From Zygnema cylindricum (Eukaryota > Streptophyta > Zygnematophyceae > Zygnematales > Zygnemataceae), in the NCBI GenBank assembly GCA_037447655.1, contig JBBHKE010003587.1:1-64000 (forward strand): a DNA stretch of 64,000 nt. Direction: 5' to 3'. Below are positions 13,301 through 21,503 of the stretch, piece by piece. Positions within the stretch are counted from its first letter, which is position 1. Every line of letters begins with the position of its first letter. A program made the position numbers and the translations under genes. The notes beneath the pieces are model-generated. The model was not told where the DNA came from, searched no databases, and was given only the letters and a program-made list of their open reading frames with translations.

Positions 13301-15218
13301 CCATTGACGACCAGGCGAGCTGTGTCAGATACCCTCGAGGGAATGGAATTGGTGTGGAGTTACCGCCAAACAACAAAGGAATTCCTTTGGAGGTAATTGC
13401 ACTTTTTGCCCGTCCACGATTTTGTTCGATTATTTTTGGACGTTTTTCTTTTTTTCCCTTATTAAATTTTGGACATGCTTTGATACTTTTTTTTATTAGT
13501 TTCGCTCATTTGTTTTTGGGCCTCTTTGCACGCAATAGAAGGGGATGAAATGAAATTTCATTCAGATTGTTGAACATTTGGGATGGAGTATCAACAATGT
13601 CTCTCTCCATTTAACCGCTAAGTTCTCACTCACTGGGAAATCTGGTTCTTCAGCAGTAATAGGATTATTTTGGAATTCTTTGCTTGGTAGTTTGCAATAC
13701 TATTTCTAGATGATTGGATTGTCTTAATATTTCAGCTCTTATTTTCAGCAATTTATTCGATTTTTTTTTTTTTTTACCCAAAATTACAAAATATTTGAAA
13801 TAACTGAAGTATTTAAAGGTGTGGACAGTGTGCCGTCATATTGCTCAACACTAAATTAGTTCTATCGATTGCACATGTTCATCTAAACTAGTGTTATTTG
13901 TTCTAATTAAATTTTAACATTCATAATTTTTCTACTCTAACACGGATGGACAACCCATGGAACTGTGCTCCCTCAAATCCCCTTGTGAAATTTAAAACCA
14001 TTGGAACAGCGTTGAATAGAAACGAGCACTTCTTTTTCACCCTTCATTTTCGATTCCATTTCTTTTTTCTTTTCATGAATGTGTGTGTATGTGTGTTCAG
14101 TTAGAAGAAAGTCGAATCCTTAGAGAAAGCACTATGTTGCTCTCTAAGGTTATGAAACCATGATTCTCAACTGCCTCACGGTTCACAAATTGTTACTCTA
14201 GAAATAAAAACGAGCACTTTGGTCTCACACTTTCTTTTTCTTTTCTTTTCTTGTTTCTTTCTCTTCATTAATGTTTGTATGTTTTCAGTTAGGAAAAGGT
14301 CGAATCCTTCGAGAAGGAACTGATGTCGCCCTCTTAGGTTACGGAACCATGACTCTCAACTGCCTCGCGGCTCACAAAATGTTGGCGGAAAGAGGAATTT
14401 CTGCGACGGTCGCGGATGCGAGGTTCTGTAAGCCGTTGGATCAAGATCTCGTCCGACAGCTGGCGAAGGAACATCCAGTTTTGATAACTGTGGAGGAGGG
14501 GTCCATTGGGGGATTTTGCTCCCATGTTCTGCATTTCATGACAATAGACGGGCTTATGGATGATGGGAAAGTTAAGGTGAGTGAGAAGGAGAGGGAGAGG
14601 GAGAGAGAAAGAGAGGGAGATAGAGGGACACCGCATTTGAATGAGACTTTTACACGAATGAGGCTTTGTGAAAGGTCTTAACTAAGTGTTGCTGTTGAAG
14701 GGCTTAATTGACTGTTTTGCTGTTTTTATGTCGTCAGTTTTGTGTATATTGGAATACATTTTAATCTTATCTGACAGATTCATGGACTCTGGCAAATCCA
14801 GCTATTTTTAGTATAGTTAATTTTTTTTGGTTTAGTTTTTGTCGATATCTATAGCAAAAATCACAAATATGCAAATCTAAAATAAAAACTTCCACGATTT
14901 CAAAGTTCAAGCCCTTGCCCATGTCCTTCTTGTCTGCAATATTTTGCTCTCATATTTTCTGAAAGACTGTTTTCATTAACCTCTGTTTTACAGAAGAAAG
15001 ATTGTGCTTCGACTCTGAGCAAACATTTTTTTGTTTGTTTGTTTGTTTTTGTTTTTCTGCTGCAGTTCCGTCCGATTGTTTTGCCCGACCGATTTCTCGA
15101 CCATGGAGCTCCTAAGGACCAAATTTACGAGGCCGGTCTTTCGGCCTCTCAAATTGCCGCGACTGTCCTTAATGTTTTGGGAAGATCTCGAGACGCTCTT
15201 CAGGTCATATCTCATTGA
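7435..15218 (+). CDS. DXS: 1-deoxy-D-xylulose-5-phosphate synthase, plastid
   Basis: The enzyme joins pyruvate and glyceraldehyde 3-phosphate, using thiamine diphosphate, to make DXP, the entry step of the plastid MEP isoprenoid pathway. I join 12 exons: 7435-7638, 8151-8264, 8537-8701, 9054-9204, 9837-9991, 10435-10551, 11294-11567, 12036-12199, 12502-12645, 13111-13392, 14289-14576, 15066-15218. This gives 736 aa with consistent phases and GT-AG ends. Residues 1-65 are Ser/Thr-rich, like a transit peptide. Visible sites are GGHLGSSLG (His129), ThDP motif [18 protein letters not shown] (231 on), [16 protein letters not shown] (catalytic-type Glu464), [10 protein letters not shown] and [12 protein letters not shown] 7435 (CTATGGCT) is chosen because it starts the transit peptide. 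Length is slightly above the usual ~715 aa of plant DXS. Exon 2 could start at 8154 instead (one residue fewer). Confidence 0.95.
10231..10320 (+). repeat. (CT)n microsatellite in DXS intron 5
   Basis: A nearly pure CT run of about 65 bp followed by CTCCCTCTCTCTCC variants. It lies about 115 bp before exon 6 with pyrimidines on the sense strand. Confidence 0.95.
10555..10925 (+). repeat. (AAC/AAT)n microsatellite in DXS intron 6
   Basis: About 370 bp of interrupted AATAAC/AACAAT trinucleotides that begin directly after the exon 6 donor (GTGCGTAAC). The long open frames on both strands here (poly-Asn, or Leu/Val-rich) are products of this repeat and are not genes. Confidence 0.95.
14027..14196 (+). 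pseudogene. decayed tandem copy of DXS exon 11 and its acceptor
   Basis: This part of intron 10 repeats the real intron-exon junction at 14,207-14,385. AACGAGCACTT, a CT-rich tract and GTGTGTTCAG|TTAGAAGAAAG here match AACGAGCACTT, a CT tract and TGTTTTCAG|TTAGGAAAAGG there. Similarity then runs through CGAATCCTTAGAGAAAGC and TCTCAACTGCCTCACGG to the CACAAA(A)TGTT stretch. Read from the copied acceptor, the frame meets TGA after LSKVMKP. It is therefore a dead partial exon duplication upstream of the true exon. The copied acceptor AG is intact, so cryptic splicing is possible. Confidence 0.85.
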
Positions 15219-15700
15219 GAAAATAATTATTATTATTATGGAGGAAATGGGACACGATCGGGTTTTATCGTTGACCGGGATCGATAGTATTCGTTGCAGA
15301 ACAGCCGTAGGATGAAAAACTGTGTAGTAGGTTTAATGTTTTGGGAAGCAAATAATTTTTTTTCCTTAACGCTGTCGAGGGAAAGGTTAAACGTCGTATA
15401 GTTTATGTGTTAGAGGCTAGGATGTTTATTATTATTATTTTTTGCTGAAAAGGTTTAAGCTCTAGAGAATACTGTGTAGTTAACGTTTTTGTATTAACGT
15501 TTTTTGCTATATGCTGCCCGAAGGGCGAGGTAGTGAGTGGCAGTTGTCACTGGTCGAGGCATAAGGTTAGAGGCTGTGCCGAGATCAGTTTTTTTTTTTT
15601 TTATCTTGTTGCTTCCTGTAGTTCAATGTTTATATAAATGGCAAGAGGCTTCTTGTTATGCACTGGTCTGTGCTAGTTGATTTTTGTGCAAATAATGTCC
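15219..15700. other. DXS 3' flank, no gene seen
   Basis: Probably holds the DXS 3' UTR. A 16-base word from the last exon, TTAATGTTTTGGGAAG (at about 15,166), recurs at about 15,333. This may be another decayed exon copy, but the surrounding similarity is weak. No other feature was seen. Confidence 0.4.
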
Positions 15701-15702
15701 TA

Positions 15703-15872
15703 CTTGCCTCTACTTGATGTTGGAGAAGTTTCGTAGAATGTGGAAACCAAAAACCGTTTTTTGCCTCTAGTTGATGTTTGAGTAAGTTCCGTAGAGTGTG
15801 GAAGCCAAAAACCGTTTTTTGTCTCTACTCGATGCTCAGGAAGTTTTGTAGAAGTTCCTGAGTTATCGGGTC
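15703..15872 (+). repeat. minisatellite, about 58-bp unit, 3 copies
   Basis: Units start at about 15,703, 15,761 and 15,820. Each reads TTG(C/T)CTCTA(C/G)T(T/C)GATG, then a variable ..AAGTTTCGTAGA segment, and the first two continue to CCAAAAACCGTTTTTTG. The third copy is cut short. Confidence 0.85.
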
Positions 15873-15975
15873 ATATTTCAGGAATTGTTTTAAAAGAGCT
15901 TTTGGCGACTATGGGGCCCCATCGTTTTAAGAGTCGAACATTTTTTGGGCAGTCAAAAGTACTGTGTTTCATCTA

Positions 15976-16423
15976 GTGGTGTGTATCGGAAGGGTTTTTC
16001 CAATAACCGATATGTCCCTTTTTTTGGCTTATCGATCATCGATATATTGGCATGATATATCGGTACCGGTGTTATCGTGATAAAAAACCGATAATAACGG
16101 TATTTTATCACGACAACACCGGTACTGATAACTATCGGCGATAATTGTACGGCTTTTCCGTATATCTATACGGATAGGTTGTCTGAACTAAAATCTTGTT
16201 ATACAGAGTAGGGAACAGATTGCCATACGTGGCATGCCACATTATATACAGCCAGTAATGTAATGCAATATATTATTAAGTAATATTATATATCGTACTA
16301 TATTGTTTTTTACTTATCACCGATAAGGAATTTGTTGGTCTCGGAGCGATATGTCGGGACCCCTCACCCTTCGCTAACCGATAACTATTTCGAAATAAGT
16401 TTCTTGCCGATACACAACACCAC
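15976..16423. mobile_element. MITE-like element with GTGGTGTGTATCGG terminal repeats
   Basis: The left end GTGGTGTGTATCGG is matched by the right end CCGATACACAACACCAC. The interior is full of short ATCGATA / ACCGATA / TATCGG words, including an internal inverted pair around 16,076-16,135 (GGTGTTATCGTGATAAAA against TTTTATCACGACAACACC). Its right end overlaps the start of the neighbouring family A element by one base. There is no coding capacity. The style resembles non-autonomous hAT-type elements, but this is not proven. Confidence 0.65.
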
Positions 16424-16636
16424 ACCGTGTATCGCTATTAGCGTAAGTATATTTTTTGCCACTTAAAACTTTTTTTCTCCGTACACACGTCCTATTTTCA
16501 AACAGAGACCGCCAATTGAAAGCTAAAAACCTTAACTTTCAATCGAAACCGTCAGATCTACAATCCGACATGTGTGTACGGAGAAAAGATGTTTTAAGAG
16601 ACGAAAAAACATTAACACTAATAGCGATTCACGGTG
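16423..16636 (+). mobile_element. family A foldback MITE, complete
   Basis: Starts CACCGTGTATCGCTATTAGCG and ends AACACTAATAGCGATTCACGGTG|TA. The long arms pair, with CTTTTTTTCTCCGTACACACG opposite TGTGTGTACGGAGAAAAGATG. The right flank is TA; the left flank is the end of the preceding element. Confidence 0.8.
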
Positions 16637-17590
16637 TAGCTTCATCACACAAGATTTGGACTTTCTATCGTGACATCCCAATCGAAGGGGAAAAGCTGTT
16701 ACCTTTCGATTGCTTCCATTAGAAAAAAAATCCAACAGTCGATCACAAAGTCAAGCGCCTTTGACTGCCTGAAAAATGTATAATACTAATCTTTAATAAA
16801 GATGGGCGGAGCAAGCCAGATGTTTTCAATTCCTGTCATATTATGTAACACAGCGAGGATTACTAGAATTTTTTTTTTACTTTTTTGTCCCTTTCCTGTT
16901 TGCCCTCGTGTCACGTCCCATGGGAGGCGGCTCAGTGATTAGCTATTATGTATAAGGACGACCAAACATAGTGTTGGCGGTAATAATTTACAAACTCTCA
17001 TAGGGTTGGGCGGTGTAGTTTTTTGTCTCATGTGAACATGGGACATAAGGATGATCTGTTTATTGGTCTAGCCTTTGTCTCATCTGTCCAGCTTTAGGGT
17101 TCTTAGGGTATTTTTTGCAAATGTTTTTTGAAGGACACCAAGATGGAGATTAGTGGAGATGCCGTGAGAGATTTGTTTGTTTTCTAAAACAGCTGTAAAT
17201 AAGGTAATGCTTTAGTAAATTATGGAAAGATTCAAGTTATAAATACTTCAACACGTTATATTGTAAATGGAGATATTATCGGTAAAGAGTGCAGGCATTT
17301 GCCAATAAGCCTTCCAAACTAACTTTATTTTGGCGTTTATATTAACTATGACTTTGTGATTTTCCGTCCATTATATCATTTGTTTAGGATTTCTTCAAGA
17401 ATCAAACTTTTCGGAAAACTACATATGGAATTTATTAGTGGCACAAATATTTGAGGTTCAATTACCCGTGGTATTACAAGTAGTAATAGTAGCAATAGTA
17501 TTCTTTATCGAACCGTACTTGAACAAACGAGGATACAATGTCTCTCAATCTATCTTGTTGGTCGGTACTTCAAAATATTTTGGTTCACTA
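16637..17590. other. intergenic, no gene seen
   Basis: No coding exon, RNA gene or clear repeat recognised in this AT-rich stretch. Confidence 0.4.
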
Positions 17591-17808
17591 CACCTTTCAT
17601 CGTTATTAGTGTTAAAGTTTTTGTGGCCACTTAAAGCATCCTTTCTTTGTGCACACTTGTCGGATTTTCAATCAGAGACGGCCAATAGGAAGTTGAGAAT
17701 CTTGCCTTCCAATAGCAACCATCGGATTGACTATCCGACAAGTGTGCACAAAGAAAGGATGCTTTAAGTGGCCAAAAAAACTTTTAACATGAATAACGAT
17801 GAGCGGTG
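17591..17808 (+). mobile_element. family A-like foldback MITE, TA-flanked
   Basis: A 218-bp element, TA|CACCTTTCATCGTTATTAGTG to GAATAACGATGAGCGGTG|TA. The two arms are nearly perfect inverses (ATCCTTTCTTTGTGCACACTTG against its complement at 17,737-17,763), which suggests a fairly recent copy of a diverged subfamily. Confidence 0.85.
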
Positions 17809-18220
17809 TACACATTTACATTTCATGATTTGTTTTAATAGAAAGTACGCACTAATACTGCTCCGCATTTGGTTGCATTGGGAATTTAAATGATATCAAA
17901 TTGTATGTATGTAAAAGGCGTCTCAGTCTCTCTTATTAGTCAGTAGTTAAAAACACTTTGGTAGACTATGCATGTAAACCTCAAGATTTCTATCTGCTTT
18001 GTATCCGTCTGCATTGGGAATTCGAATGATATGGAATTTCTCCATGGTGCGCAGGTAGTAATCAATATATCATCGTACCAAATATCAACTCCTACACGTT
18101 TGTACGGAATAAAGTAAAAAAAAAACAAACTTGACATTAGTCGTCCTGAAAATACAATGTACTTTGGATGTTGAATGGGAGACGACGGAATCTCGACGGT
18201 CTCCATGTCCATATTAAACT
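17809..18220. other. intergenic, no gene seen
   Basis: A minus-strand frame at 17,940-18,212 has no recognisable domain. The phrase TGCATTGGGAATT, then C/T AAATGATAT or CGAATGATAT, occurs twice (17,874 and 18,011), an old local duplication. Confidence 0.4.
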
Positions 18221-18283
18221 CCTAACTAACCTAACCTAACCTAACCTAACCTAACCTAACCTAACCTAACCTAACTTAACCTC
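18221..18283 (+). repeat. (CCTAA)n array, TTAGG on the other strand
   Basis: About 12 units of CCTAA, nearly pure, ending CTAACTTAACCTCACGG. This is the pentamer known as the telomere repeat of many arthropods, not the plant heptamer TTTAGGG. Here it is a short interstitial array; it could be simple slippage. Confidence 0.9.
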
Positions 18284-18297
18284 ACGGTTTGTGCATC

Positions 18298-18596
18298 AAA
18301 TAATAAGCGTTATTGAAAACAAGCGATGGTAAACCATCTGAGTATACGGAAATAAAAGAAAGAAAAAACCAAAACGAAACTACAAAAAAGGAGTAATCCT
18401 AATAGAAAGCTTGACAAATGTGAAACAATTTGCTCTAAAACGATCGTCAATCGCTCATGAACGTTTCACAAGCATGGACAACAAAATGAATTGTATTTAG
18501 AGCTTTATTATTTTCACTTTCTTTTGCCTTTTTATTCCTTCCATGTACTCAGATGGTTTACCATCGCGGCTTTATTCCTAAAGTTTATTATTTGAG
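18298..18596. mobile_element. ~300-bp foldback element (family D)
   Basis: Left arm 18,298-18,366 contains AATAATAAGCGTTATTG and GCGATGGTAAACCATCTGAG. The right arm 18,526-18,596 is its approximate inverse complement, with CTCAGATGGTTTACCATCGC. Each arm also has an internal small palindrome (GATGGTTTACCATC). There is no coding capacity. Confidence 0.7.
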
Positions 18597-18916
18597 ATGA
18601 ATACACAAAGCTCCAATAAAATTCAAGCTATGTCAAGGCTACATTTGTAAAGACAACCAGTCTTTTCTAAGAAATTGAGTGTGGAGAAAGCAAAAAGGCA
18701 TAGAGAAAAAACGGGACTACAAGATAAGAGAGGAGAAAGGCTCGAAGAAATATATTTAGAAAAAAGGCTTCCGTGAAAAAAAAAAAAACCATACTGCAAA
18801 GGCGTGAATACCTAAATAAAAAAGGGCTTTTATACATCAATAGCATGCGTAGTGCATGTCAACACAAGATATGAACACAAAAAATAGGAACAACAAAGAA
18901 AAACTAAATGTCGGTA
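18597..18916. other. 3' flank of the small minus-strand gene
   Basis: A-rich sequence with no exon recognised. It probably includes the 3' UTR of the neighbouring minus-strand gene. Confidence 0.35.
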
Positions 18917-19839
18917 CTATAGAGACGATGTTTTCTCTTGAACTCTCGACAATTCTTCTTTTCTAGCCAATCTTTTCTTCACCTCTTCTTGCAATCTCAA
19001 AACCTTATTCTCCGCTTGTCTCATTCCCCTCCAAGCATAAGTCGAGTAAAGACCGAGGGTAACTGGATCCAAAGCATTAGCATAAAAACAAACAAAAAGA
19101 AACAGTAAGTTTAGCCCATCAAAACAAAGAATACAGTAAATTTAGTGAAACTTTTTCAATGAAAATTGGATGGTGTTGGATTTGAAGGGGATACATCTGT
19201 CTCGAGAAGTTGCTTAACAATAGTCTTAAGGAAAAGCTTTTTTTGTCTTGGCTGCTTTAAAAACCACCATCCAAAAATGAAGGTAGAGTTACTGAATTTT
19301 TACCGTTAAAACTTACTTAGTATTAACTACACTTAATGATGCTTTTGCCACGTGGCTCATTACTGGCAGCTAATAGTGTTAAGTGTTAACTGCTAACTAA
19401 TTAGTGCTATTAATACTAATTCATGACCTTGGGTAGAAAAAAATCACTCAAAATTAGAGCGATTAACTCTAACAGCGATGGGCAGTGAACTTTACCAAAC
19501 CCTAAAAAACCAAAGAACCAAAAAAAACACCAAAAAACCCTAAAAAAAAACAGCAAAATGAATAGCAGGACATCATCATTACCACAAGACAGAAACCCTA
19601 ATGTAAGAAACATACATTCAGTACATAATCAATAACAAACGCACAATAGCGATATTATTATTCAGTACAATTAAACATTCTTACAAATATATCATCATAT
19701 AATATGGTTTAGGATTCTCACCAAAGACAAATCCATATGAAGCCCAAACGTACGGATAATCCTCCGCATGCTTTTTAAAGCCTTCCAGTTTGGAAGACAG
19801 TGATTGGTTCCATTTTATGGCCTCCTTTGTATCACTCAT
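18917..19839 (-). CDS. small membrane-anchored coiled-coil protein, 87 aa
   Basis: Two minus-strand exons, 19722-19839 and 18917-19062, join across a 659-bp intron with GTGAGAAT donor and CTAAT...CCAG acceptor (phase 1). The ATG is at 19839 and the TAG at 18919. The product starts MSDTKEAIKWNQSL. It has one likely membrane segment at residues ~29-50 (YPYVWASYGFVFVTLGLYST), then a basic amphipathic coiled-coil tail with QAENKVLRLQEEVKKRLARK. Both exons are too short to stand out as open frames, but the splice signals, phases and sensible composition support a real gene. I do not recognise the family. Size and layout would suit a small organelle-membrane subunit or assembly factor (speculation). 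The intron carries a family C MITE end at 19,476-19,487. Confidence 0.7.
19290..19487 (+). mobile_element. family C MITE (right end clear) inside an intron
   Basis: Ends GCGATTAACTCTAACAGCGATGGGCAGTG. The same terminal word closes elements at 48,981, 61,730 and 63,177. Internal AATAGTGTTAAGTGTTAACTG and CTATTAATACTAATTCATGACC are shared with those copies. The left limit is approximate. Confidence 0.55.
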
Positions 19840-20129
19840 GCTTTCTGTATTTTCGTTTTGTTCTTCGTTTTATTTTTTGTTTTTTGTTTTATATTCTTGT
19901 TTCGTTTTTATTTTTCGTTTTTCTCTAGTTATATTACAGCAAAGGCAGAAACTCATCAAGTCATGTTTAGCTTAAAATGGAGTGGAGAGTGAAGAATCTG
20001 AAGGAGGAGAGGAAATGCAGGAGGTCCATTCAAAAGTGGTGGAAAACCCTAAAAACATCACCATACAAAATTTGAACTTTTGAAGGCCAACGGTGGTATG
20101 GACATCTATGAAGAAAGTACTACTGTACT

Positions 20130-21076
20130 ACTGTGACTTCAGTAAAGTACATTCAGTGCGCACTTTCACTGCGTAAACTCAATACGCATATTCAGTGCGT
20201 AGATTCAGTGCGTCTAATCAGTGCGGAGTAGACCGTACAGTAATGTCCGTACCGTATGCACTTCCCATTTAGTGCGCTTACGGCAGAATAAGTTAAACCG
20301 CACTAATTTAGTACAGTTCACCGCCAATCGTTATTAGCGTTGTGTACGCTAATTCCGTCCCGCTTTTATTTTATTTTATTCTCCATTAGTGTAGTTCATT
20401 CTATTTTTTTCTTTATTCTATTCAGGGTTATTTTCAGTACGTTGTCTCTTAAATAGAGTGGTGTACGGTCAATGTCAGTCCGTACATAAATGTACCTTTT
20501 TAACTTAAAAAGTACAATAAATTAGTTTTAGTAACCGTGGACGCATGAGAATGTGCGTAAAAAAAATCAGGTCGTAAAAAATCCCGTTCCCACATATTCG
20601 TCCGACAGCCGCGTTTCGACCGTGTGAATGTACGATTTGTGTACGATTTGTCAAATTTTGTACGAATACCTATATTAGTGTAAGCATGTTTGCGACCGAC
20701 ATTTTTTTTTTCAAAGATCCAAATTACCATAACCAAACAATTAGAATGTATGATTTTTTCCAAAATTTTCAAATTCTTAAATAGCGTACACCACGGTAAT
20801 TATTTTTATACGCTAAAAAAACTTACACGCTAATAACGATTGGCGGTGTACTGTACTGTACTGTTCTGTACTGTACTGTAGTTGTTTCACTTTTAATACA
20901 TTCAGTGCGTAAATTCAGTGCGCACTTTCAGTGCGTAAACCGAGTGCGCATAATCATTGCGTAGATTCAGTGCGTATAATCAGTGCGGATTAGACCGTGC
21001 TGTACGTACTGTATGCACTTCCCATTTAGTGCGCCTACGGCAGAATAACTTAACCGCACTAATTTAGTAGTTTTTT
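20130..21076 (+). repeat. two ~185-bp direct repeats around a 530-bp MITE
   Basis: Copies at about 20,130-20,316 and 20,888-21,076 both contain CATTCAGTGCG, (A/T)GTGCGTAAAC, CGTAGATTCAGTGCGT, AATCAGTGCGGA, GTATGCACTTCCCATTTAGTGCG and ACGGCAGAATAA. Inside each copy a ~13-bp word, (A/T)TTCAGTGCGTA, is itself repeated about five times. The segment between them is almost exactly the family B element. A tandem duplication into which the MITE inserted fits better than an LTR pair, because no LTR-element coding sequence is present. Confidence 0.75.
20319..20848 (+). mobile_element. family B MITE, 530 bp
   Basis: Terminal inverted repeats CACCGCCAATCGTTATTAGCG and CGCTAATAACGATTGGCGGTG|TA. The interior shares long segments, in opposite orientation, with 34,017-34,576: GACGCATGAGAATGTGCG, TACACTAATATAGGTATT-type words and CGTACACCAC. 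No transposase is encoded. The TIR core ATCGYTATTA is the same as in families A and C. Confidence 0.85.
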
Positions 21077-21503
21077 CACTTTTGATACAGTGCGTTATTT
21101 AGTGTTATCGATGAAATTTTTATATTTTAGTATTTTACGGTCAGAGTCGAAAATAATTCAACAAAAACTTTGAATGTGTTCTTAACCCTAATCTTTGTAA
21201 AACCCAAACCCCAGCTTGGTTGATTCATAACTTCTTGATTTCAAATTTGTTATTTTTTATTTATTTTTATTGCTTTACAAGGAAAAAGAGAAAGAAAAAA
21301 TAATAAATAAAGCGAGAAAGGAAGACTTATTTGTTGCCTTTTTTGCTGCCAAGACTACCAAAAAAACGACTTTTTTTGTTTTTTTTGTTTTTTTTCATTT
21401 CTGGTTAGAGACTGTTTGACAATTTTTAAAAGTAGAAATATAAGTGTATTAAAAAATCTTATACCTCCATAAATAAATTTGACTTTTTTTTCAAAGAAAC
21501 AAA
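21077..21503. other. 5' flank of MRT4
   Basis: AT-rich with T-runs. Probably promoter and 5' UTR of the gene starting at 21,504. No specific element could be identified. Confidence 0.35.

Noticed and set aside
20130-21076. LTR retrotransposon with the 185-bp direct repeats as LTRs
   Set aside because: There is no TG..CA ends, primer-binding site, polypurine tract or coding sequence between them; the interior is a MITE.
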